A DNA stretch of 64,000 nt from Hymenolepis diminuta (lineage: Eukaryota > Platyhelminthes > Cestoda > Cyclophyllidea > Hymenolepididae). Each line of letters starts with the position of its first letter. Position 1 is the stretch's first letter. The position numbers and the translations under genes were made by a program. The notes beneath the pieces are model-generated. The model saw nothing but the letters and a program-made list of their open reading frames with translations, searched no databases and was not told the DNA's origin. This document shows, in pieces, positions 1 to 12,622 of the stretch. Location: positions 675,265 to 739,264 of the forward strand of contig CAADRB010000040.1 in assembly GCA_900708905.1 (NCBI GenBank), given 5' to 3'.

Positions 1-790
1 AAATTAACTGAAAATATCGCAATTAGGCACTTAGAAGTTAAAATCATAATTCATATGACTGAACATCTTTCACAAAACTTTGCAAATTCAACTAAAATTT
101 GGGGTTTCGTTTACTTCTAACTCTGAATTTGTGACTTTAAGTCTCACTGTATGAAATTAATGTAAGGTGCTTTTTCTTGCCTAATTGCTCTTTCTCTTTC
201 CTCTATCACTCAATTTTGGACCTTCCCACTTTTTCTGGAGCAAGTGGTGTCGCATACCAACATTGACGAAAACATGTCAGTTACGTATCGAACAGCTTAT
301 TGAACGTATATTAGATTAAGTGTTGGTTCATTCTGTATTTTCTCAACATTGTGACTCAAGCGACAAGTGCTGACGACGGTGAAAGCTGGAAAGGTTACGT
401 TTTGCCTCGGAATGACCGATTCCCACACATTTGGCCTCTAAGCCACTTATCGTCCTTATCAGTATGTTTGACAGTTAACGGTTCAATTACCTAGGGGTAA
501 CCGAAATTCCTAATTGCCTCTGCCCACATCTGATTTAATTATTATCTAACCGTACCTATCAATCATAGAGAGATCATAGCGGCAGAAACCGGACTTACTG
601 GCATTATAAAAGTAGATAGAGATTTACTTTACAACAGCAACACATCACAATCATATGGCATACAACACATTCATGGTTGCAGTATTCTAGCCTCTCAATT
701 ACCTCGACATTTATTTCCATCTCAACCCTATTTTTCCTCATTCTACAACCTAGAATTCATCAATTATCTGTACTCTAAAATTTAAACTCT

Positions 791-820
791 CATTATTATT
801 ATTATTATTATTGTTATTAT
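791..820. repeat. ATT trinucleotide microsatellite
   Basis: About nine ATT units with one TTG interruption. Confidence 0.9.
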
Positions 821-1390
821 TTTTGCAATTCGTTTTGACTCTTATCTCACATGTCATTCACCATGAGCAGCACATGAGCACCGTGAATGCCTATGACAGA
901 GACGTTTTCTTCAGTAATAATAGATATCAATAAATGATTGCGCGGGAACCATGGTCTAAAAGCGTCGTATAGATAAGGCAATATAAAATAAAACGGCATT
1001 AAGGTTATGAGAACATGAAAGGCAGAAAGTGTACAAATGTGAGAAGAAGCGACCACCTTTCCACAACTGCCGCAATCCTCCCATGTTTTTCATGCTCCGC
1101 CATCTTGCTATTCTCTGTGTTTTGGTGTGCATATTTCGGCACTAAGCTGACTAGTTTTCTGCCTAAGCCTACTACCAAATCTTGAGTATCAACGTACTTG
1201 GTGGCTTACAATATGATAGGCAAATATTCTCCAACTTCGAGTTCTGTTAAATGAAAAATAGCAGATGTTAAATGTCATGAAATTCCTCGATAGGAGTAAA
1301 AAGGCTTTACCGTGGGAGATAAATACAGAACCCTTAGTGTAGACGGTTGTGAGGCTGGCTGCATCGGTGCGATCTAATCACAGTTGATTG

Positions 1391-1414
1391 GCATAAGGCA
1401 TAAGGCATAAGGCA
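1391..1414. repeat. 7-bp tandem repeat (GCATAAG x3)
   Basis: Three perfect GCATAAG units followed by GCAG. Confidence 0.9.
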
Positions 1415-2360
1415 GAATTTGCAGTTAGCTCTAATCGAATCCAGTCTAATCAACTCAGTGTATCTTAAAGTATATTGGTAATCTCTAGCCTTCTACCCAA
1501 ACTGTAAATCAGCGATTTTGTTAAGGGCGAGACTTCTGCGCCACAGATACTTCTCCCTGCAACTATTATAAAATTATAATGTTCACATTGTTAGAAATGT
1601 AAAAGTGAGTGGAATGGCCTCATAAGAGGATTTCACTTTACCTAACCTATAAACTTGGTGCAGTCCTGCATTTAAATCACGGCATAACAGACATGTATGA
1701 CATAGCACAACATGTCATGAACAAGGGGTTTACCTCCGCTGTTGCTGGTCCCCCGTGATAGAAATGAGGAGAGATTGGCTGAGAAGAGATATGTATAGGA
1801 TGGTGCACTGACCGATGTTGTGACTGTGGAAGGTTGTTTCTTCACACACTTACTGCCAAGATGTCAAAAGGAGAATGAAAAGGACAAAAAACGAAGAGAG
1901 ATGGTGGGGTGCACATTGTGTGTCTCAAGACAAGGTTTGATCAGAGTGGAGAATAGCATGATTGACTTCTGTTGTCGTTGAGCGCATCTCCTTGTAGTTG
2001 GCACAATGTTGTAAGCTGTAATCTGGCCAAGGTGTGTTCCCTCTGAGATCTTCTGGATCTTATCGGCACGTAGTTATCAACACGTTGACTCATTATGAGA
2101 TGAAGGAGGGAGTTTGAGAAATTATGTTTCATTGTATGCACTTCCTTTAATGGATCCTGTAATGAATTAGGTCCATCGTGTTACCTCACAACTCGGTAAA
2201 CTTCCAGTGCACAAATTGTGAGATCAATTGAATGCATGGTGCAGTAGTAGTACCACTATGTGCAGGTTAGTGAAAATCGTTGACGATAAGATAAGGATTG
2301 GGGATTGAATCAAGAAGATATACTTTTATCACTCACAAGAATATATCGACTTCATGGCTT

Positions 2361-2400
2361 TATGAGAGAAAGAGAGAGAGGGAGAGGGGGGAGAGAGAGA
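2361..2400. repeat. GA-rich simple repeat
   Basis: Alternating GA with A- and G-run interruptions. Confidence 0.85.
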
Positions 2401-3130
2401 AATGCTGTTATGAGCTAATGGGACTTAGTTCACCCTGATCACATTCCATTGGCAATGCAACGGATTTTGCCACCTTCAGTCACTGGGAGTGTTGCTGTAA
2501 GGTTTTGCTACTAGAGATTACTTCAGTCCTCATTTAAATGCATAACTAAAATGACAGTTTTAAGCAGTAACACAAGGTTGACTTGCCAACCAATGTTGAC
2601 TAGCATCATCGAAGAGGATCTAATTGAATTGAATGATAGTGTGCATTTGAGTGGATTCTATTTCAGGAAGAAGAACTAAGTACTACATCGCGTGAGTTAT
2701 TGTCATGTTATTTGAATTTGAACTAGATGGAAGGCGATCTGGGTCATTAGACCTACAACAGAGAATCGGGTGACTCGACTTAATTTCCAGTGTTGAAATA
2801 ACTCGTCCGAATTTACGCAAGCTCTAATTCTTCCTGTCATATCACCACTTAAAGTAAGTTTCGCAAGAATTTCCTGGAGATGGACATCTGACGTCTCCAA
2901 CACCCAAACATAAATATTCTCGTTGTTAAACTGTACAACGTTCAGGTTGCAAATATCTATGCAATTGTGCTTCAAATTAGCAGACATCTGTTGGACAAAG
3001 CCGCTAAAATCTCTACCCTGTCTAGGGTGCATTTCAGAAGAGTAATATGGGGTGGCGAGATGGTGTCTCGAAATCTCGCTACTTTCAGCAACACAGAGTG
3101 GGATTGGAGATGGGTGGAATGGAGCTCCAG

Positions 3131-3180
3131 AGAGGACCCAGAGACCACCCAGAGACGACCCAGAGAGGACCCAGAGAGGA
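3131..3180. repeat. 11-bp tandem repeat (AGAGGACCCAG)
   Basis: Units AGAGGACCCAG, AGACCACCCAG, AGACGACCCAG, AGAGGACCCAG and a partial AGAGGA, with a possible degenerate unit before 3131. The period is not a multiple of three, so it is not a coding repeat. A run of G follows at 3245-3256. Confidence 0.85.
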
Positions 3181-3810
3181 TGGCAAAGGACCCAGTGAGC
3201 ATGAGAAGTGTTTGGACGAGAAGTAGCAGAGGGGAGGGGATATGTGGGGGGGGGGGAGGTAATGAAGCAGATGGATAGCTGTCGGGGGTTACATTGTGGA
3301 ATCAGCCCAGGTATTTTAATTCCTATGATTTAGTTAAGCCTTCCTATGCCCTAGAATTCCCAACTTTATCCATTTACATTTAGACGCCTGTTTTAACTGA
3401 TACTTTGTGCAGTCTAATTAATGGCCTATTTGTTGTTAAATAACTCAAGATGACCTGCTTCTCTCCAAGGTGCTTTCAATACTGTGTTCAATGGCCTATA
3501 AAAGTGCATCACGCTGGACACGCATGAGTTTATTTTATTATCCAAGGTCGTTTTCCAGAACTCTGAGATCAGCAGATAATAAGTCTTCCAATACCATTTT
3601 AAAAAAACTTCAACTTATGCTAGGTCAACGAATAATGATAGCCACACTTGGGTTCTTTATTTTGGTACCAAAAGCTTTAGCTGATAGGTCCTCATGGCCC
3701 AACCGAATGGCTCTATTTGAATTTCATATGCGCATAAGAGTGTCATGCCAGAGACATGCTGCGTGTAATATGAGCGCTGTGGTAAGTTAGTCTAAGAAAG
3801 AGTGGAGTGA

Positions 3811-4164
3811 AAGGAAGTCTCCAAGAGGGAGGTAGTGAAAGTGGACACCAAAGTCATTCAGCAGTTGAGTTCTGGGTTCATCCAAGTGGAGTTCAAATGT
3901 CAACATTTGATTAGTAGGTTATTGAGGGATTAGAGAGTGACAAAATCTCGTCAACAAATCAACCTTAGGATGCTGACAAAATTAGACTGCACGCACTTCG
4001 CGAAACAAATGTCTTGAGTAAAAGCTAAGAGGGCACAACAGTCTTCTTCAAATGCGAAGTCCACTGATGTATTGGACACAGGCAAGAAGTGTGAGCAAAA
4101 ATGAGATAAGTTGGAGGCGGAATTGGAAATTGAAAGAGTAAGGAAACAAGTGCCGGCTCAGTGA
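3811..4164 (+). mobile_element. Degraded coding tract, coiled-coil/gag-like
   Basis: One reading frame stays coding-like for 118 codons, interrupted by stops at 3931, 4015, 4102 and 4162. Segments include VDTKVIQQLSSGFIQVEFKC, RQQINLRMLTKLDCTHFAKQ and DKLEAELEIERVRKQ. The Leu/Glu/Arg heptad-like end and overall layout recall the N-terminal part of Pao/BEL-type gag proteins. That is an inference from pattern, not a firm match. The same frame reopens at 4222-4370. It may instead be a decayed host gene. Confidence 0.35.
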
Positions 4165-4370
4165 GGGTGGAGACGGTACTGAAATTAGAACAACGTAAGC
4201 CACCAAGCCGGAAGCTACTGAAGTATTGGAGGTGGGCCAGCCAGTACAAAAGCACTTGCTAGAACTCGGACTGAGTGGGGAGAACAGGGAACAAACGAGG
4301 AGCTTGAACTCCAGATATACTCAACCACATGGTTGCATGATGGGGTATTCGGAAGCGGCCATTGTGACTA

Positions 4371-6104
4371 GAGTACGTTTGCTCTCACCTTTTCACTCCT
4401 TAATGTTTGCATCTTCCTATCTCTGATACTCATAAAGGTCCTTATATGGTTTCATTCTATATTTTCTTATATAGGAGATGCCTCCTAGTAAATACTTATT
4501 TGGAGTTTACTTATTCAGCAAAATGAAGAGCTGGTAATATTTGACTGCTTAATCATACTATCTCGATAAACTTGTCTCCACTTATAGCTAAGAGTTGTCA
4601 GTTGATACTGGCTTAAATAGCGGACTTGATAACATAGTGGAGCCCACATGGCGGAGACAAATCACTCAAGGCAATATTTTACTGACTTGATTTTCTCCCC
4701 AGAACCACTCTTACGGAATGCAGGCTCTAGTTGAAGAGAGGATATCGCATTGTCTCTCTCATATGTCTCTATCATTTGAGATATCCAATGTCCTTCCTTT
4801 CGAGACCAGAAAGTTTGTCATGACCACTTATGTAGATCGGGCCCCAGAAATGATCGGATCCCACGGGTAGTTGGGAGCTTGAACAGAAACATCTTCACCA
4901 CGAACGCAAACTGTGCAAATGTTCTTTAAGCTTCGATTTGCGCAAATTTAAATCAGGGAATTAAATGTGGTTTAGTGCTTATATTTGGGAACTAATGTGA
5001 TAGGACTGCAGAGAAGGTTCTAGATTACTCTAACACACTCAGATCACTTGTGATATGACACTATGCATGAAAGATCTCCATTTGAAATGCAGACCGGTGC
5101 GAATCATGTGACTCTATAAACCATCACCTATAATATACATCCACCAAGCAAGAGACTATGAGATCACGATAACAATGGAGTTCATCTACTTAATAGCGAC
5201 TTCCCAATTGAAGAAACACCGCTTTTGGTTTTCCATTTTGTTATGGTAATTATCATAAGATTCACTCTCTGCTAATATGTTTAGTTAATAATCTCTCCCA
5301 AATAAACAGACGGGTATTTGTGTCCATCACATGCACAACTACTTTCTCTTTTGGCTCCTAATTTAGTGTACATTGGAGCCGGTTGTTAAGCTGTTCTAGG
5401 TAGGACCTGAGCTGTCAGTTGGGCGTTTAAATCTGTGAACGTTTCTCATCTTGGATGAAGTTTGGTGAGCTCCACTATATAAGAGATCCTATCACGTCGT
5501 TGGTACCCGCACTAGTAGGAGACGAAAATTGTAACCATTCAATCGTGTTGTCGATGGGCCTATCTAAGCTCATACACACTGACAACCCTGCAGCTCTGAA
5601 GATGGAAGTGGAACCATAATTCAATCTTCAAATTTTCGCTGCTTCGGTTTTCAAGCTTCCTTCAGCTCTAAAATGAGTTTAAACAGATTTGTAGACCGCG
5701 AGTTTCGAAAATATGAATGAGAGTGGATTGACTAGGCAGGTTCATAAATGTCTCAAGGCGCGGGGACCTTAACAAAAGGGACTGGAACCTTGGTGCATAA
5801 CTGAAATCCTTCATTTTCACTTTCTCCCACCCCCAATAAATGCATAAATTGAAAGCTACACTAATCTCTGTCCAAATCATTTATATTTGGTACGGTCAAG
5901 TAGACGAGACAAACTGCGAACGTCGAGGTTACCTGAGAAAGCCGCTAATCACATGCCACAAAACGGTAAATGAAATGACCATTGATTAATCAACTAATAA
6001 ATGATGTGGTGCAGAGGGAGAAACCGAGATTCGGATTTTTCGGACAATGTGTCCAGGATGTTGTCCCTCACCGAAAATGAGTTTCGGGGGAGTGTTGATA
6101 TGCG
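4371..6104. other. Intergenic, no gene recognised
   Basis: No exon-like or domain-bearing frame. Lies between two degraded element pieces and has the same base composition. Confidence 0.4.
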
Positions 6105-6445
6105 AAGTGCTAGGTCTATGGATTCCTCTGGAAAATCCCGCGGCCAAACTTCAATAAAGAAGACTTGACCTTTGGGCTGCTATGAAAAGTTTCCATAATT
6201 CTTGTGCCCTAGAGACCTTCTGAGTTATCGAATGAGAAGTGGAAAGAAAGGATTAGAAGCTATGGCAAAGAAGAAGAATCAAGATCAAAGGGAGTCTTCG
6301 GTTTGACTGGGTTGTCATGGCCAAAATATCCAACAGTGTCACTTCCCGTTTATAACAGCGTAAACCCTACCTCAAGGGGATTCGAGCGACAACGGTGAAT
6401 TGCTGGAGTAAGATTCAATGCGAATCCCTCCAAAGGACCTTTTAA
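6105..6445 (+). repeat. Dispersed repeat family A, copy 1 (unclassified retroelement fragment)
   Basis: Aligns with 17565-17870 in the same orientation. Shared strings include TTCAAYAAAGRAGAC, CCTTTGGGCTGC, GTTTGAC/ATTTGAC, TGTCATGG and a RGGGAYTTCGARC-type segment, with many substitutions and small indels between them. No clean open frame. It is an old insertion and its class is unknown. Confidence 0.6.
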
Positions 6446-9400
6446 AAAAGACAACGGCTGAGCTGAGTGGGGAAGTGAGCATCCCGAATCCCATGGACCA
6501 CATCTCCCCATCCTTTCTCTCTATAATCATATCCTTATAATTATATTATTTTAGGTCTTGCTTTGCATCCGCTTGTCTGAAATAGTAAAATGAATAATGA
6601 TAATGACAATAATAACGATAGTGAAAACAATACTGATGAATGTATTTTTCAACAATCTTGAATTAAGTAAGTGACACCTGCACTTGCATTGAATGAAGTA
6701 TTATTTTATAACTACCCCTTCGAAGTCGGAATCTATTACCACCCCATTTTCAAATGTAAATACGTGGACCCTCACATGCAAATGAATACGTTCTATTTTC
6801 AATGTTCCCTTCATCCTTAACTGGATAATTAGGACATATGCTACACACTGCGGTTGCGCAACGAGAACACGCGATTCAGTCCAGTTGAATAATGACAAAA
6901 CCTTTCCATATCGTGACTTGCCGTAATGGGGCGATGTAAGTTTGCATGCAACTACAATGTCCATGTTGAAGTGATCTCATTCTTCATTATAATCTAGCTC
7001 TGTTTTGTCTTTAAATTCGAGAATTCAATCCATGTTAGGCAATAGATGACTCAGAAAAATCATTTGTGATTTCACTTCAATGTTCTTACTAGCTCCACAC
7101 TACTCATATAACTAAGTCGCCCTCATGCAACTGACGTTTGTAATTCAAATCTCTCTGTATTCGATGACAACTTTGTCCATGTTATCAAGATCCCAAGAAT
7201 AGAGTGGGCCTCATATTCATGAAAATATTATGGCCCCTGAAGATATCCTATGTAAAATGAAGCTCTAATTTCAGGAAAGCGCGAAAATTAAAGAGACTTT
7301 AGTTATTTCAACTTGAATAGCATTCGTTTTTTCTTTGATATTTAGATTTCATTTTAAACTGTGTCAGCTAAATGTATGGAAAATTAAACAAAATTAGGGT
7401 TAATACTAGGTCATTGATGAGACCCATTTTAAATGTCTGAAAAATGAGATAAAGTCTGTTCCACATTCTTAAGGACCCTAGTCCCGAGAGATTTTTTGTT
7501 AAAACAGTGAAATGCTATGATGTTTGCAGAGCGGGGACCAATGTTTTGTAATTATAGGAGAGATCACTGTGTCGCAAGTACTACGGACTCGAATTATTTT
7601 CAGTGCCTTTCGAGTGAGTTAAATCCAATAAAGATGAAGGATGAAAATTCATCGCCTTTCAAAATGTCACTCTCATTCCTGACATATCGACCATCTTATG
7701 CATTTAAGGATAGGCCCAGTTTTTTCTTGGAGGGACTTTAACTTCACAAATTTCCTCGACCATGACAAAACGAAACAAATAGCTGAAATGAGTCATAAAA
7801 ATATGAAATTCCTCTCACGCTATTCACAAAATTCGTGATCCTAAAACCTTATGAATCTGCTTTTCTGACTGGTATAATACATGACGATATTAGCGATGGA
7901 TAATACTAATTATAAATTCCGGTCATTTAAATTTCCTTTAAACCATTTCCGCGATTGATGGATAACATGGAGGAATAAACAGGAAAGAACAGTTCTTTTA
8001 TCCTAGAGCCAGAACATACAGACCCTGATGATACGCGGACAAGACAAGGAGTAGGGGGTAGGCGGGGAGCGAAATTTTCAATACGCCTCATTTTTGCCTT
8101 CTGAGGTCAGCTAACACGCCACAAATTGTCAAATTGAATACTCTGCTCACCTAGTTTTTACTCGTTCTAGCTTAATAACGAGAAAAAGCATTTCTAAGTG
8201 TTACTGTCTGTGTGAAGACAGTACACTGACAATGTACTTAGCTCATATTTTGCTTATACAGGAAATAAACACGTGAATAATCAGGACAGTAGGTTCAGGA
8301 TGGGGAGGAATTATATTCACTTTCATTTGTGATTTAGTTATTAGGTATAGAGGTTAGTCATTTTCTTCTCAATTTCCTCTTGGCCTGCTGGGGTTTGTTA
8401 ACTAGCCCATCTGAAGTGAAGTAACTCTAATTCCGCTAATTAATTTACCTTAAGGGAAAGACCAAGTTAGGCTAAATATCCCCTCATATAACTAATAATC
8501 TTCTTAGGACCAACAGGGTGGTGAGAAGACTAAGAATTGCGATGGAAAAATACGTATTGGGCAATTGGAAATGAATGAGAGGGAATGGAGGAAGGAGCAG
8601 AATGAGGAATCGGAAGGAAAGAGTAGGCGTCAGTAATGGGCGAGGAGAATCAAGATTATCAAGAGTGGACGAAATAATGTGTGGTAAGGCGGTTGACCTA
8701 TCTTGTGTTCTTTGTTTATTGTTGAGCAATTGAGAGTTAGAGCGGATATACGAGTCAGTAGGCACACAATACGCAGAGAGATTGAGCAGACCTATGAGGT
8801 AGAATGTGGAGTTACAGCAAATTAATATGGCGTCCAGGTCCCAGCGTCTGCCTGTTGATAGACCCTTTCAGATATTGTGATCTAACTAATTGATTTCACT
8901 TTGTCCTCAAGTGCATTTCGTTTATCAGTCCAGATAGTCGTTATTGACAATATACAGTCTATTTGCCTTTCCATAAATACATCAACAATAAGTTTCGCCC
9001 CGTAAGCATAATAGTAATAGAGTCCCTCTGGTCTTCACATAGCTTACTCAAATGTGCTCCTCTCTTTTCCTCCGCTTTCCAGGACTTAAATGCCTAATTA
9101 CCTCTACCATCCCTGCACTAACACTATTTAACTATCGATCCCGATATACACATTTTAGATTGATTGAGTGAACGCCAGTGCGCTTTGCTAGGTGTTTCCG
9201 ACGTCTGTTCATGGGCACAGCTTTAGTTTACTAGGAAGTTTTGCATATCCGTTGATTAAAAAGAAAGGCCTGAGAAATGAACCTGAGAACATGTTTTTTT
9301 GTGGTTGCTGAGTCAAAAATGTGTTCAACCACAATCGGATCATTCTGAAATGGAATACTTTGCAACTCCCAACCATTTACTGAAAGCCTATGTTTGAAGT

Positions 9401-10204
9401 TGGGATGCTCAGCCTTTGATTTCAATAGGAAATCAAGCAGATTACCATAATAATAATTCACTTTCAGTAACCTTATATTCGGCAACGTCAGCAGTTATTC
9501 ACCTATGGACTAGGCTGACTCCCTGTTAGAGAATTTAGAGTTCCACGTAGAGCTCGCTGAATCCTGTAAAGTTCTTAGGTAAGAACTACGAAATGTCCTT
9601 GCCATGGAGAACTTTAACCACAAGCTTGGACCCGAATCCAATTTAATTAATCCTTCTTTTGTAAGCAACATTTCAGAAACGCCTGAGGAAAGAATAAGAC
9701 TTCTCTGGTTCCGTTAGCAACACCATTTGGAGTTTTTGAACTGCTTCTTCAATGTATCCAGAGATCAAATTGAATTAATCGATACATTTAGTTCTTACTT
9801 CTCCCTTCAGAAATCTCCCAATCGCAGATAAACTAGTCCCCACGAGTGGTCTGTCAGTATCAATTACTGCATAATAACATGATTGATACGGTTAAACAGG
9901 CGCAGACGAATGAAATAAACAGATTCTTACAGAGTTGCCAAACTGTTAGAGCTAAAGCTACGACTGACAGCTAACTATCAATAGTAGACAATCACAATAT
10001 CAATTATCTAGAACGACGGTAAAGCAGAATTTACTGAATACAACGATTAAGAATCAAGTTAGGTAGCGAAAGTGAGAGTAGGAAAACACTATCGAAAAAC
10101 AGGCTGAAGGATAAGGAAGAAAGAGAGGGAGGACCGAGGGAGTGTCTACAGATAACTGGAAATCTGGTTGGATCAACTCAGCTAGAGTACGTGCATATTT
10201 GCCT
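6446..10204. other. Intergenic, no gene recognised
   Basis: No named feature. A purine-rich tract at about 8520-8640 gives long frames on the complementary strand by composition alone. Confidence 0.4.
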
Positions 10205-10492
10205 GAACATGCCTCAAGGTGATTTTTGGAATTGGAAATCAATTTCAAAAACAATATCATGAGGAGCTAGAACAACAAATTTAATGTTCTTATCGAATCT
10301 ATTGCGCAGTCTATCATAGGGCAGTTTGCAGATCTCATTCAAGCAAATTCTTCATATCCTTATGATAATTTGAAAACTGCTATATTACAGCAAATCCAAC
10401 CACTGACCGGTGAGTGTGTACAAAAGTTACTTGAACAGAAGTACGTTGGAGATCTGCGGCCGATTGCGTTATTGAGAAAGTTGAAATAGCTC
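10205..10492 (+). mobile_element. Gypsy-type retrotransposon gag remnant
   Basis: In the frame starting at AAT 10279 the peptide reads NVLIESIAQSIIGQFADLI, then SSYPYDNLKTAILQQI and LLEQKYVGDLRPIALLRKLK, ending at TAG. This follows the gag pattern of Gypsy elements in invertebrates (…DLI..PP…YDxLKxxLIxR…xxLLxxxxLGDRxPSxLLRxM). A stop lies upstream (MRS*NNKF). No pol domain is attached, so it is a solitary, inactive fragment. Confidence 0.6.
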
Positions 10493-10904
10493 AGGTAAAT
10501 CCAAAAACGTAAACATGATTTCTCGTAAAACGAATCAGATTAACACTGCCCAAAATGGTGAAAAAGTTAAGAAATTTTGGGTAAGGTATTCGGCGGCTTT
10601 TCCAATATTAGCTCAAAACAACTCTCAGTTGACCTAAAGTTCTCCTGGATCATTGTGCAGTGTCAAAAGGTATCTCTCTCCCTTTTGATGCAAAATGATA
10701 TTTGGCGAAGTGAAAAATCAGAGCCTTACCTTTTCTCGTGCAAGTTGAAGGAGGTAGATACAGACAAAGAAGATATCACCTAAGGCTGTGCCGACAAGTG
10801 CATAATGACCATTGTATTTGGTACTGCAACAGGCAAAATTACAGGGAATCTATCTCAATGGTAATATGATAAATGTGCTAATGTTACGAGTCCATGCATT
10901 AGGA

Positions 10905-11230
10905 GTTTAAGATACAGAAAAGATGGGGTCCAAAGTAATTTCATTCACATATCTAGGATCACAAGTTTATACTAACGGAAACGCAACTGGTGTTGCACCC
11001 CGCAAAATCCGTTGAGCCAAATAGCCTACTCTAAGATGTTAAATAGTTTTAAAAAGATAGGGCATACCAAGAATTTAATGAAGGTAATTCTCCATTAAGA
11101 CCTTCAAATATTACTCTGTCTGATAATGACAGACCTAAGGTTCACCTAAACCCTGCGAGACGGCTAATACTGAAGTTAAATATTCACAGAGCCACCATGT
11201 TTAAAGAGCTGACCCATGGCCGAGTTTTAT
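10905..11230 (+). mobile_element. LINE (non-LTR) reverse-transcriptase remnant
   Basis: From 10929 one frame reads SKVISFTYLGSQVYTNGNAT. This matches the (F)xYLGSxIxxDG motif after the reverse-transcriptase palm in many non-LTR elements. After a frame shift the sequence continues IAYSKMLNSFKKIGHTKNLM, like the RIxxAxxAFxxLxxIWxxRxxS segment that follows, then ILLCLIM in the position of VLLYGxE. Stops and frameshifts show it is dead. Confidence 0.55.
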
Positions 11231-11720
11231 CAAAGAAAACTTAGTTCTGGCCTGCCATGAATACTACCCTAGATCACACTCTGTAGGTAGATGTATAAGA
11301 TGCTCGAATAAAGTTCTTCAACGATAGAATGGCCAAACAAAAAATAATAAAGCACAAGTTAAAGAAATTCCAGCAAAACTGTCGAGTGCGAGGCTGTCAA
11401 CTGCATGTGTATGCACTTTCGATGGGATCCCTGCTCAAAGGTATAATTGACGCCATCTTTAATTGCCCTATTTTACTTGCTTTTGGTCTTCGAAAATGCC
11501 AACATTTTATTTTAATACAATATGTTTACAATTCAATTCCACACACTTTAAAACACTTCTTGTAATAACAGCACAATTAACAGTACATATTCTTCCGAGC
11601 TGAATAATGGAGGAAATATTTCCAATCTCTTTATCTAAATTTTACCTTCGTAAGTAATCATCTGGCTAGTTGGACAGTCAGAATGTACTAACATTAATAA
11701 ATAAATGAATAAGAATACCA

Positions 11721-11726
11721 TTTATT
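11721..11726 (-). promoter_or_regulatory. Candidate poly(A) signal of the SMYD4-like gene
   Basis: TTTATT on the plus strand reads AATAAA on the minus strand, about 110 bases past the stop codon. The 3' flank is AT-rich, so chance occurrence is possible. Confidence 0.4.
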
Positions 11727-11836
11727 TTAATTCACCTTACAATTTAAATATACTTAAATATCGAATTTAATTAGTTTTGATTACCATGATATTTTTTTCA
11801 TAAGCCAAAGGTGAAATGAATCAAGTTTTCCAATAC

Positions 11837-12622
11837 TCAGGATGACTCAGAAATATCGTCAGCAGCCCACGGCTCAATGGTTCGGTTGTCATAAATGCTT
11901 CCTAAAATATCAATGTACAAATCTTTCCACTGGTAGTATATAGAGGAAGGCTGTTGTACAAAAGGCAGAACACTATCAGCCCCAGTTGTTGCATATTTTA
12001 ACTCTTCAAGACTGCAAATGTCTTTGAGGAGAAATCGTTTCAAATTCGGGATAACCTCATCGCGAAATTGTCTTAGCATCCACACGGCTTCATGTGAATT
12101 GCAAACTGGACATCCCTCCTTACTTTCAACAAAGACCTTCATGCAGTTATGACATAAAAGCCTCTCCGGTCCGCCTAGCGAACTTTTACTCCAGTCATTA
12201 ACACAGGCTACGCATTCACAGTTGAAATAATATTGTGACTGAAGTGAGGCTCTCCGATCTTGAGTCGAATTATAGTAGAAAGGGAGCTTGTAAGATAACA
12301 AAATTTCACTTCCTGCTCGAAGGGGTTGTAATGCATGAATAAATGCGACTCCTTTGTCTGTGCACTGGACAGAAACATTAGGATTACAAGAGTGATTAAT
12401 TAGTGATATCGTTGGATAAACAGAGGTAGCGAATTCTTCCGTACATGATAAATTCGGAAAGCTTTCAGTTACGCCGAAGTAGTTTATATCCATTGCTTGG
12501 ATATGGTAAAGCAGGCAAGCAGCAATCCAACTTGCCGGAATAATTTCAGGGCTATCAGAGGAAGAGGGATCACAAAAGAAGATATCTGTTTCATCGAACC
12601 ACTTCATCGGATATCCTTCAAG
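11837..12622 (-). CDS. SMYD4: SMYD4-like exon 9 (catalytic SET core, post-SET, C-terminus)
   Basis: 786 bases with TGA stop, after the acceptor TTTTTCAG. It carries the hallmark SET motif YPTISLINHSCNPN (the NHSC loop, part of the pseudoknot that binds S-adenosylmethionine) and the GSEILLSY motif with the conserved tyrosine. The post-SET zinc cysteines are C-E-C-V-A-C in YYFNCECVAC. A second four-cysteine group follows (LCHNC … GCPVC), at the position of a similar ribbon in vertebrate SMYD4. The C-terminal helices end …DDISESS. This exon, and therefore the catalytic core, has no partner among the plus-strand copies. Confidence 0.9.
   Translation of the reverse strand, partial: LEGYPMKWFDETDIFFCDPSSSDSPEIIPASWIAACLLYHIQAMDINYFGVTESFPNLSCTEEFATSVYPTISLINHSCNPNVSVQCTDKGVAFIHALQPLRAGSEILLSYKLPFYYNSTQDRRASLQSQYYFNCECVACVNDWSKSSLGGPERLLCHNCMKVFVESKEGCPVCNSHEAVWMLRQFRDEVIPNLKRFLLKDICSLEELKYATTGADSVLPFVQQPSSIYYQWKDLYIDILGSIYDNRTIEPWAADDISESS

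Larger units (their letters stand above)
1..3810. other. Moderate-GC DNA, no gene recognised
   Basis: Apart from the simple repeats listed separately, I find nothing I can name. Short open frames such as that at 2703-3032 (minus, 109 codons) have no recognisable motif. Composition matches the repeat-bearing parts further right, so old transposon debris is the likely content. Confidence 0.4.

Noticed and set aside
2703..3032. 109-codon minus-strand frame
   Set aside because: It starts with an ATG, but no domain, splice sites or homology were recognised. It overlaps frames on both strands near an 11-bp tandem repeat.
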